The position numbers and the translations under genes are program-made. A stretch of DNA of 12,909 nucleotides from Coprinopsis marcescibilis (lineage: Eukaryota > Basidiomycota > Agaricomycetes > Agaricales > Psathyrellaceae): the NCBI GenBank assembly GCA_004369085.1, contig ML210594.1:1-12909 (forward strand), in the 5' to 3' direction. Positions within the stretch are counted from its first letter, which is position 1. Every line of letters begins with the position of its first letter. Of the stretch, positions 1-6,725 are shown one piece after another. The notes under the pieces are model-generated. The model made no database searches, was not told where the DNA came from, and saw only the letters and a program-made list of their open reading frames with translations.

Positions 1-358
1 AATTCTACAAACCTGTAGTTTGCAAGTGAATATCAAGTGGCTTTTAATCTCATAATCTAATCTTGGTTTGTCTAAGTTTACCATCACTAACAGGTAAAGT
101 ATTCAGGTAATACATTTATCAATCCTTTTGATCATAGTGTGTTATTCAATCATCTATTTTTACTATCTTACTAATATTTCTATCAATAACAGTTCTTGTC
201 AGATTCCTGTCAACTCATATTTGAGAGGACCTTTTCCCAACAACTGGAATAGGCTGAATAAGGTCACTTCCGCCGAAACCCAGAAGATAACTATTATCTT
301 GACGACAACGTGCCGCTGCACTGGACGTTACGTCTGTTCAGAACAATATAAATATTGA
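1..358. other. AT-rich leader with intron-like segments, no resolved gene
   Basis: No convincing coding exon is seen here. Several fungal intron signals are present on the plus strand: a TACTAAT-like branch site (about 168-174) is followed by an AACAG acceptor at about 201, and CACTAACAG and GATCATAG acceptors lie near 92 and 138. This suggests that the segment contains 5' introns, and perhaps short exons, of the gene whose clear coding part starts at 359. I could not chain an upstream exon into the correct frame. The frame directly upstream of the gene ends in a TGA at 356-358. The window may begin inside the gene. Confidence 0.3.
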
Positions 359-1308
359 GGTGAGTTATTCTGTCTATCCGATGCAAATGAGTCAACGGCT
401 GACCGCTTGCAACAGTTGACAAACATGCATGAGAGAACTGGGGCCACAGGATTCTTTGTAGTAGCAAGGGGTCATGTCAACGACTCCTTTGTTCCTGCCA
501 TCGCAGATGCAGGCGATGCATCCACGTTCTTTGTGGAGGTTCTGGGGATGACGGGAAATGAGCTGGCCAGGAATTTTGACGCGTGGTGTGTGGCACGAAG
601 TGACGGTAGTTATCTAATTCCTACCGCTAGAGGTTATACGATGGCATGGCCCTGATTCCTACCTGTAGACTACAAGGCCAAGGGCCCAACCCTTCAGGTC
701 ATGCAGAAGGAGTGCATTGCCATGATTTCTGAGGGTTTGAGTGAGTTGTCTTACTTTTAATAATTTTGGCATCACATATTTACCATATCCCAACAGATCT
801 TCTTGCTGGTCACAGGAATTGCAGCATAGGAATGGAATACGAACGATTCCAACTCAATATTGAGCTTCGATACAGGATTACCCTTCGAGGATGGCCAGAA
901 GGGGTCCCATTCAAGTCGCTGTCCAAGCTCAGCACAGTTAGTGAGGTAACCATGTTGTGCACTGCCCTCAGAAATGGAACCTGCGTTTGGGCAGCTCTTA
1001 CCAACCAGGAGCACGAAGCTCTCTCTGCAGCACCTGCAAAACCGAAGAAAACTCGAAAACGACGAAGCGACGCAGGTGTGAAGAGAGGCTCGCAAAAGGC
1101 AAAGGAGCGTGAGCAGGAGCTGGTCAACTCTGGAAGTGACAGATCCGATGGCGAGGTTGAGCACTCGCATCCATGCAAAAAGGCATGGGCATCAAAGAAG
1201 TCTGTAGAAGGGCAGTTTCCACCACAGAGTCGCATGAACAGGTCTCTGGACAATGCAGAGGAGGACAGTGGCTCTGACAGTGCAGGCGAAACAGGCAATG
1301 TTGTGTAA
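359..1308 (+). CDS. Agaricomycete repeat-associated hypothetical protein (5' partial)
   Basis: Three exons join in one frame: 359-605, 669-740 and 797-1308, giving about 276 residues and a TAA stop. Intron 1 (606-668, 63 bases) starts GTAGTT, ends CTGTAG and contains the in-frame TGA at 653-655, so it must be removed. Intron 2 (741-796, 56 bases) starts GTGAGT and ends CAACAG. Visible landmarks are ERTGATGFFVVARGHVNDSF in exon 1, ITLRGWPEGVPF followed by a segment ending NGTCVWAALT in exon 3, then a basic tract KPKKTRKRRSDAGVKRG and an acidic Ser-rich tail (EEDSGSDSAGE). From memory, this arrangement (a hydrophobic 'RTG..GF...RGH' block, a 'GWP..VPF' block, a basic RSDAG..KRG tract) belongs to a large family of uncharacterised mushroom proteins often found among repeats. 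Function is unknown; the basic tail could be a nuclear targeting or DNA-contact region (inference). The start codon is not found: the exon is open back to the stop at 356, with no ATG before the conserved block. It may be a live gene with upstream exons or a 5'-truncated copy. Confidence 0.6.
606..668 (+). other. Spliceosomal intron 1 of the 359-1308 gene
   Basis: 63 bases, GTAGTT donor, CTGAT branch-like site and CTGTAG acceptor. It splits a GAC codon (G|AC) and keeps the frame. It contains an in-frame TGA, so unspliced reading would stop at 655. Confidence 0.6.
741..796 (+). other. Spliceosomal intron 2 of the 359-1308 gene
   Basis: 56 bases with a consensus GTGAGT donor, an AT/pyrimidine-rich body and a CAACAG acceptor. 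It shifts reading from the frame of exon 2 to the frame of the long exon 3, exactly as needed. Confidence 0.65.
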
Positions 1309-1651
1309 GCCCTGTGTCTCTCTGTGTTGGCTAGCCGCTGGCCTTGTATATTGGACTAGTCACATGTAGACTACTCTCATTTATTATCTTATTCCCCACT
1401 CCAACAGTTGTGTGGTGTGTCCCGTATCCCTTGTCTGAGTCTGTGAATGACAGGGCCCATGCACACAGTTAAAGCGCTCTTGAATCTCGGGGTGCGATTG
1501 CCAAGGAGAATCAGCAAGAGAACGGAGGCAATCAGTCGTCATGTTGTCGTCATGAGGATGACATGGCGGACGTACCATCAAATGATGACCATGCGGCGTT
1601 GAGAGGGCGGGCGCTGGCACGTCGCGTATTGATAGCATGCACGGAGGTAAG
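1309..1651. other. Intergenic, no gene seen
   Basis: This is the presumed 3' flank of the preceding gene, running into GC-rich sequence. From about 1600 the text (GAGGGCGGGCGCTGGCACG) already resembles the end of the downstream 102-base repeat unit, so a decayed extra copy may be present. Open frames here are short and overlap on both strands; none is supported. Confidence 0.4.
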
Positions 1652-1990
1652 CGTGGTTGCGAGGGCGGGAGAGGGCGGCAAGAAAATGGGCGGCACATCT
1701 GGGAGAGACAGCGTCAAGGGCCATACCGGCAGCGAGAATCAAGGCACGTGGTTGCGAGGGCGGGAGATGGCAGGAAGACAATGAGCGGCATATCCGGGTA
1801 TATCCCGAGGCAGCGCCAAGGGCGATATTGGCAGCGAGGGCGCAGGCACATGGTTGTGAGGGCGGGAGAGGGCGGGAAGACGACGAGCGGCATATCCGGG
1901 TATTTCCCGAGACAGCGCCAAGGGCGATATTGGCAGCGAGGGCGCAGGCACGTGGTTGCGAGGGCGGGAGATGGCGTGGAGACGACGTTT
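1652..1990. repeat. 102-base tandem minisatellite, about 3.3 copies
   Basis: Copies begin with the word CGTGGTTGCGAGGGCGGGAG, or a close variant, at 1652, 1747, 1849 and 1951. The spacings are 95, 102 and 102 bases. By eye copies 2 and 3 differ at about 8 of 102 positions; copy 1 is more diverged and 7 bases shorter, and copy 4 breaks off near 1990. Because 102 is a multiple of three and the unit is GC-rich with few stops, long frames stay open on both strands (about 176 codons plus, 1637-2167; 192 codons minus, 1578-2156), each encoding a 34-residue repeat. I treat these as by-products of the repeat, not as genes: both strands are equally open and no intron or homology supports them. Confidence 0.8.
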
Positions 1991-2500
1991 GGCGTCTATT
2001 TTGCAGCGGTCGGGAGCGTTGTCGAGGAGTTGATGGCAACAAGGCGGGATGACAATGGGCGGGCATATTCTCAGGCGGCGGACAGTCCCGATGCACGTGA
2101 GCTGGTCCTGCCGGGTACCACCGGTAACTCCCTGCACCTATACCTGGTATATTCATTCAAAATATGACAAAGTCAGTTACATTTAGCTGGTATTTATTGG
2201 GGCAAGCAGGGGGAAGACCTAAACAAGGCCCGTTAGCCAGGTAGGTACAGTGATCCTCCCGGGCTAACTAGCCGCCCCATGTGGGTGCATCAGGTGCTAT
2301 TAATACGGTTGGAGACAAACCAGATACAAATAGAGATATTTAAGGATTCGACGCCTCTGGGCAGACACGGCAAACCCTGAGGCTCTGTCGATGTCCTGTT
2401 ATCTCTTTTCACAATTAAAAGGATACCCTGCCATTAAATTTGGCTATAAAGTAGCACAAAAAGTTCAAACATGCGACCTACCCTTTTCCAAATGCGGCAA
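1991..2500. other. Intergenic, no gene seen
   Basis: No supported coding exon. Small inverted words are present, for example GTTAGCC near 2233 against GGCTAAC near 2263, with about 25 bases between them. A short frame at 2391-2723 is open but has no recognisable features. Confidence 0.35.
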
Positions 2501-2554
2501 GGTCACTGACCGGTCACTGACGTGTCAGGGAAAGGTCACAAAGTCAGTGACCGG
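2501..2554. repeat. Inverted CCGGTCACTGAC repeat cluster
   Basis: CCGGTCACTGAC at 2510-2521 is perfectly complementary to GTCAGTGACCGG at 2543-2554, a 12-base inverted repeat with a 21-base spacer. A third copy of the core, GGTCACTGAC, sits directly in front at 2501-2510, so the motif occurs twice in one direction and once reversed. It could form a hairpin in RNA or single-stranded DNA. It could also be a set of binding sites or the remnant of a terminal inverted repeat; nothing in the sequence decides this. Confidence 0.6.
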
Positions 2555-2872
2555 CACAACACTGATGCGGGCTCGGTGGCGGTGTAGCTACATCAGAATG
2601 TCAGAGAAATGCACGGTTGAACAGTTCAGGAAAACTATACATTCTGGAACAGGAAAACCTCTTTCGCCGCTATATCCAGCTTCATCAATACCAACTTGGA
2701 GGCGAGATGGTGTAAGTGACTAACATCTCACATAGGAGCGAACTCAGACGGAGATCGCGATATCTTGGTGATACCTCAGGCGAGAAGCAAGCGAGAAGGA
2801 AAAGTAGTCCACTTCAAAGTTTGGGCCATGTTCTATCATTCTGAAACTCAAACGTAGCTTTTAATCCACAGT
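2555..2872. other. No resolved gene; intron-like fragments on the plus strand
   Basis: There is a GTAAGT at 2712 followed only 24 bases later by GACTAAC...CATAG, which is too short for a normal intron but contains all three splice signals. An acceptor-like AATCCACAG lies at 2863-2871. These may belong to decayed upstream exons of the membrane-protein-like frame at 2873-3166, but I could not join them in frame. Confidence 0.25.
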
Positions 2873-3166
2873 GTCCATAACCCGCGACTAAGGTACATTG
2901 GGGGCATTTGTCTCTTTGAGGTTCGAGTCGCTGCAAAGAAAAGTCAAGTCAGACTGGGGGGTGAACAAGAAAATGAGCGAAATGCGCTAGGCTCTTACCT
3001 ACACACAGGGCATTATGAATGGGCATTATTTCCCATAGCAATCTTTGCATATGCGTCCATCGTTGCCAAGGTCGGTGCTTGCTTCTTCCCTCAACTCTTC
3101 GCAGCCTTCGCGTTCATGAAGTCTATTGGCGGTGTAGCGGGTCGATACCAAGAGCAGTATACCTAG
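2873..3166 (+). pseudogene. Possible 3' exons of a multi-pass membrane protein (fragment)
   Basis: A frame without stops runs to a TAG at 3164-3166. It contains RYIGGICLFEVRVAAKK and then a strongly hydrophobic stretch with WALFPIAIFAYASIVAKVG and FFPQLFAAFAFMKSIGG, which could make one or two membrane segments. A credible 48-base intron (2961-3008; GTGAAC donor, CTACACACAG acceptor) would remove a hydrophilic patch and keep the frame. No start codon or upstream exon could be connected. I do not recognise the family. The minus strand of the same stretch is also open, so this may be chance. Confidence 0.3.
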
Positions 3167-3238
3167 AAGGTAGGATACTGTGCTGAAAACCATGTCAAAT
3201 ATCATGGACGAGAAGACACGCTGTAGCCATCAGATCAC

Positions 3239-3628
3239 TTGCAAAGTCTGGGTTTTGACTGTAAGTTGTACCAACGCTCGCGTTCCAGGAATAGCAGTCC
3301 CCCGCCATGGTCCCTCGAAAAGCAATGGCCAAATGGCTGTTCCGTACCCCCATAAAAGCAAGGTGTAGCTTACTATACTCCAACGTAGAGGGCTACCACC
3401 CGGTCTGAGGTCCCTAATCACACACTCCATCGGGCAGTTGAACATCCCAAACCAGTCCCGATGGCTCTGCAACGTCGCGAAAACTATCAGCATTCCAAAT
3501 TGGCAGAAGAGGAGAAGTACTCGAAGGTATTTGGATGGTCGGGACAGGTACGGTCGGATGTCAGGGAGGTCGCAACGATTTTGATTTTGGGACCGTGAGT
3601 CGGAGTCTGATTTGATTTGGGAAGCCAA
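3239..3628 (-). pseudogene. Possible exon of a fungal integral membrane protein
   Basis: The minus-strand frame has hydrophobic segments YLRVLLLFCQFGMLIVFATL and IVSYTLLLWGYGTAIWPLLF, separated by a polar loop with two cysteines (CPMEC) and GGSPLRW. Two segments with a Cys-containing loop resemble exons of multi-pass membrane proteins common in mushroom genomes (inference; no family named). The frame ends at a GTGATC donor-like site (3233-3238), followed by a good intron body with TTTGAC branch and TTTTCAG acceptor (3183-3238), but the next frame I would expect is out of phase by one or two bases. Upstream the frame is open to a stop at 3701-3703 without a clear ATG. It is probably a remnant, and its coding status is uncertain. 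Confidence 0.35.
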
Positions 3629-4060
3629 ATGATGGACTGAGAAGAACGTGAGGAGCTGCGTGTTGCTCCCTATCCAACATAATGTCGCAGAGGGAGAATA
3701 TCATGGGAAAGAAGAGGTGTTTCAGCCATTTTCGAATGGCCATGGACCTTCGATGGTTATTGTCCCCCAGTGGGCGGCTCCGTCGAAACAAGGGTATAGA
3801 GGCTGCAACTTGTATGGTCACGCAAGTGTTCGGAACGGGGAATAATCGAGCAGGGGTGCACGGGCGCTAAAGTGCTGTGCAAAGCGATCCGATGTGGGTG
3901 CTCGTGAACCCGGAATCTAGTGGGTGAGAGTTGGGAGCTAAAGTGCGAAGAAAACAATGGGTTAGCATGACGATGGCCTTCACTAAGGCTTACGAGACAA
4001 TATGACGAAATGCAACGATATTCGAGAGTCCCACGCGAAGGACTGTAGACACCACAGGTG
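3629..4060. other. No supported gene
   Basis: Overlapping short frames exist on both strands with no recognisable motifs. If the TATA-like block at 4209-4216 (minus strand) is a promoter, this stretch would be its transcribed leader on the minus strand. If it is an LTR, this would be the rest of the repeat. Confidence 0.25.
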
Positions 4061-4129
4061 TAGAGAGAGAAGGGAGAGCGAGTAGAGAGAGAGAGAAGCA
4101 GGAAGGGTCCAGACGAGGCAGAGAGAGAA
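4061..4129. repeat. GA-rich (CT on minus strand) simple sequence
   Basis: Runs of GAGA repeat units, broken by a few other bases, give a nearly pure purine strand over about 70 bases, including an uninterrupted AGAGAGAGAGAGAAG at about 4084-4098. On the minus strand this is a CT-rich tract lying 80 to 150 bases downstream of a TATA-like box, a position where fungal promoters and LTRs often have pyrimidine-rich sequence. Confidence 0.7.
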
Positions 4130-4191
4130 TATGGGGTGTAAAACACGGTGTATTTGAACTAAGTACCCACTGGTAAGGAGCTAAAGAATCT

Positions 4192-4216
4192 CGAGGCGAA
4201 TGCCTCGGTTTTTATA
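4192..4216 (-). promoter_or_regulatory. TATA box followed by hairpin (LTR- or promoter-like)
   Basis: On the minus strand TATAAAAA (4209-4216) is followed at once by the perfect stem CGAGGC-ATTC-GCCTCG (4192-4207) and further on by the CT-rich tract at 4061-4129. A TATA box, a structured start of the transcript and a pyrimidine-rich leader are what an LTR of a Ty3-type retrotransposon would show. A possible outer edge in that orientation is TGTGACAGCGGGG starting near 4425. No target-site duplication, primer binding site or second LTR was found. Read on the plus strand, the stem followed by five T's resembles an intrinsic terminator, but that mechanism does not apply in a fungal nucleus. Confidence 0.35.
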
Positions 4217-4755
4217 CTACAAAGGGGTGGTCCGTGCTAAAAAAGTACAAACAAGCTTGTTAGGCCTTCGATCGCACCTAAATAAAAACTTTAACGGGGT
4301 ACAAAAATTCTAATCTACCATACAAGTACGATACGTCTAGATATCACCACCGGTCGGATGAAACGTAGCGTCTACATTTTTGTCATCAGGCATCAACGGA
4401 TTGAACCCCGCTGTCACACATGTGTCACGACCTGGACTCATCATCTTGGTTGCCCTAATAGCATGGTGGGGCCATGTAGACATGGTCACAGGGTGGAGCC
4501 AAACATGTCCCCCATGTGTCAGGTTTTCCAGAAAAACCAAAATAATTTCATTTTCTATGCCAGCTCATTGCACGCTCACATTTCGGTTCATGATTTGGGA
4601 AGAAAGCGGTAGTCAATTCATTATTCAACTATATACATATACACCATGTAGACTAAAGAGATCTGACCCAGTAATAAATCAAGCTCGAATGTGTCGGAAG
4701 AGTACAAAGGCCATGCAAAGAATCGAGTCCATCATAAATGTTCGGTATAACTGGG
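4217..4755. other. No gene seen; CATG-rich palindromes
   Basis: The segment contains small palindromic words, such as CCATGT-AG-ACATGG (4472-4485) and ACACATGTGT (about 4416-4425). It also contains one spaced inverted repeat, GACCCAGTAATA (4665-4676) against TATAACTGGGTC (4746-4757), matching 11 of 12. Open frames overlap on both strands and look accidental. Confidence 0.3.
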
Positions 4756-5044
4756 TCTGTGAGTTGAAGCGATGAGAAAAGGGCAAACAGATACACACCA
4801 ACCGATATCCAAGGCCCTCATCTCCAAAATCTTACTATGAACAGAAACATCAGGATTAGCTTGTTGGAACAGAAGGAACACATACCTGGGCCTCCCAGCG
4901 TGTGAATAGTGTCAACTCGGTACTCGTCCCTGTAATCCGGGCATATATCATGAATAACGACTGGCAGACAGAGAGGATGAGCTTACCATAGTTGTCGCCA
5001 AGTTGTCGCGTTGGTTGTGGGCAGAGAGAACAGACGGCAACCAA
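4756..5044 (-). pseudogene. Remnant of a multi-intron gene (three intron-like segments)
   Basis: On the minus strand three successive segments have full intron signals. The first (about 4929-4986) begins GTAAGC and ends GGATTACAG. The second (about 4834-4885) begins GTATGT, has GCTAATC as a branch site and ends TTCATAG. The third (about 4756-4801) begins GTTGGT and ends CAACTCACAG. They would enclose exons of only about 44 and 32 bases. I translated the joined exons in all three frames and each hits a stop early, so no intact product emerges. Tiny exons between short introns are usual in mushroom membrane-protein genes. The likely reading is a decayed gene, but chance GT/AG pairs cannot be excluded. 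Confidence 0.3.
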
Positions 5045-6267
5045 CTGGTGACGTGTTGTCCGGTTTGTGTGCCAACCAGCCTGGGAAACGGGAGTTGAAA
5101 TGTTTGATTAAATTTGATTGACAGTGGCAGCTCGGCTTTCGCTTGGCAATGGACTTAAACAAAATTGCGGCTCGGAATTCAACATCGTTTGAGCTTTCCA
5201 ACACTTTCCCAGCTTTCGGTGAACGGGAAACGAAGTAAGAAACTCTCGAGAATCATTCTCATGAATCATTTAACCGTTTGAAGATGTGAAAACTCAAAGA
5301 TACAAATTTGAGCCAATATGAAACCTCTATATTCCCAAATCGGCTGGTAGGCAGCTGGCGAAAACATCATGAAAAGGTTTTGATGGTCATGGTGTCATCA
5401 CAGTGCAGACAGCTGTCACTGCCAGCAAGGGATTATAGTGAACGTTGCAAAATGTTTGCAAAACTTTTGACTAAATGTTACCTAGTTTACCAATCGTTTA
5501 CACACACCTAATTTGAAACCTTCTGAAACGGGTAGAATCTCAAGAAATTGGAAAGTACTGTAACAATAGAGACTCGCGCCAAACTCGTGCGGTATGTTAT
5601 TTATAGCACGAATATTGTCTCTTCCGATATTGGTCCCATACTCTATGTTCTGGCTCAATTTAGAGACAATAGAAATGTATAATTTTATGGCCCGTCAAAT
5701 GATAGATATGGAATTTTGCTCAAAATGTTTCCCATATGTATCATTTATAGCCCGAAAGCCACATTTTGAGAGGTCACACAAGTTAAATATCGAAATCAAC
5801 ATTTTGGACAACGTGAAATTCTGCGTAGATCTCAGTACAAATTTGGGCGGAATTATGTGTCTTGGCTCTGTACAGGTGACTTCAAAATACATCCTAAACT
5901 TAACATTCTGTAAGAGGTCTAAATAATGACAAAATGTAATCTTTCTCGAGTATTTTGCTTGACCCTGGAATCTAACCTTTTGACCCATCCAAAATGCAAT
6001 TTCGGGATGTAAACTTTAGTCAAACATTTTGAAAACATTTTGAGGCCTGCACTATAATCATGTGCCAGCAGTGTGTTTCGCAGCCCGCCTGGCATTATGG
6101 GATAACGTCAATCTCCGACATCACAGCCGCCTGGGACCCTTTTGGGGGTGTATAGGTAAGTAGAGTCCAAAAGGGGAAAAGCAATTCGGTGATCATGTGA
6201 GAGGGCGCGTCGAGCTCCCTGAGGAGGCGAGACGCGTCCTCTACAAGGGGTATGCGCCAGACCCTTC
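5045..6267. other. AT-rich intergenic region with recurrent CATTTTG words, no gene
   Basis: No supported gene. From about 5450 to 6050 the words CAAAATG and CATTTTG recur about nine times in both orientations, which makes frames open on both strands by accident. Near its right end, CCCTTTTGG (about 6136-6144) and CCAAAAGGG (about 6168-6176) form a 9-base inverted repeat. Confidence 0.4.
5695..5755. repeat. Imperfect AT-rich palindrome
   Basis: The centre ATTTTG-CT-CAAAAT (about 5713-5726) is a perfect 6-base stem. Outward, TCAAATGATAGATATGG on the left pairs with CCATATGTATCATTTAT on the right at most positions, with a few unpaired bases between. In addition TTTATGGCCCG (about 5683) and TTTATAGCCCG (about 5744) are near direct repeats at the edges. 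This resembles the interior of a MITE-like or other foldback element; no clear ends or target duplication were identified. Confidence 0.5.
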
Positions 6268-6642
6268 ATGTCTACATGCGATGGCGTCGGTTACGAGGGC
6301 AAATATGCAGAAAATGAGAGTGAATCCTGCGATCACAGTGAATGCGATGATAGCCTAGTAGTTGTGAACGCTAGGCGCGGACCGAGAAGGAGCCGATCAC
6401 CTACTCCAATTCCTGCAATATCTGGGTCTGCCTCTATACAGCCGCAGTCACTACAGTTGAGGTCGAGTCGTGGAGAGGGAAGCAAGGCTGACATGGTGGT
6501 GCTGGTCAAGGACCACAGAGCCCGTAAACCGAATAGCATCGAGGCTTGTGATGCTCGTCGTCGCCACTGCCGTATACGATTTTTATCACCATTCGATATC
6601 TTGCCATGTGTTGTGTACCCAGAGCAGCTCCACACAATATGA
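6268..6642 (+). CDS. Doubtful hypothetical protein, acidic then Ser/Arg-rich
   Basis: An ATG-started frame of 124 codons. The N-terminal part is acidic (GKYAENESESCDHSECDD), followed by a short basic and proline-serine stretch (RRGPRRSRSPTPIP). No domain, signal peptide or membrane segment is visible and I recognise no family. The frame is open upstream to a TGA at 6220-6222, so it could equally be the last exon of a truncated gene. It lies about 80 bases from the 3' end of the large minus-strand MYND gene and converges with it. The minus strand is also open across most of the stretch. Coding status is unproven. Confidence 0.25.
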   Translation: MSTCDGVGYEGKYAENESESCDHSECDDSLVVVNARRGPRRSRSPTPIPAISGSASIQPQSLQLRSSRGEGSKADMVVLVKDHRARKPNSIEACDARRRHCRIRFLSPFDILPCVVYPEQLHTI

Positions 6643-6725
6643 ACGTGCAATATAAGTACATTTAGCCTACTGTTACATCAAATTTTGGGAGATACATAAC
6701 ACCGCGCCAACATTTGTGGTCGGAG

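Noticed and set aside
810..1298. Minus-strand open frames opposite the third exon of the first gene
   Set aside because: They are shadows: the plus strand carries the family motifs, splice sites and stop.
1652..1990. CRISPR-like array
   Set aside because: Units are contiguous 102-base tandem copies without short identical repeats separated by unique spacers, and the DNA is fungal.
1578..2156. Minus-strand frame of 192 codons with an ATG, and overlapping plus-strand frames of 131-176 codons
   Set aside because: All derive from the 102-base tandem repeat, whose length is a multiple of three. Both strands are equally open and there is no independent coding evidence.
2915..2935. GGTTCGAGTC, resembling the B box (T arm) of a tRNA gene
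   Set aside because: No matching A box, acceptor stem or cloverleaf can be drawn from the 50-60 bases upstream. The words fall in a hydrophobic-protein-like reading frame.
3757..4146. Minus-strand frame of 129 codons rich in Ser and Leu
   Set aside because: It runs through the CT-rich simple sequence, has low complexity and no motif.
4192..4213. Stem-loop followed by TTTTT on the plus strand, like a bacterial rho-independent terminator
   Set aside because: The window is fungal, where this termination mechanism is not used for protein genes. The same bases make better sense as a TATA box plus hairpin on the minus strand.
5594..5988. Open frames of about 100 codons on both strands
   Set aside because: They overlap the AT-rich palindromic repeat and have no features of a real protein.
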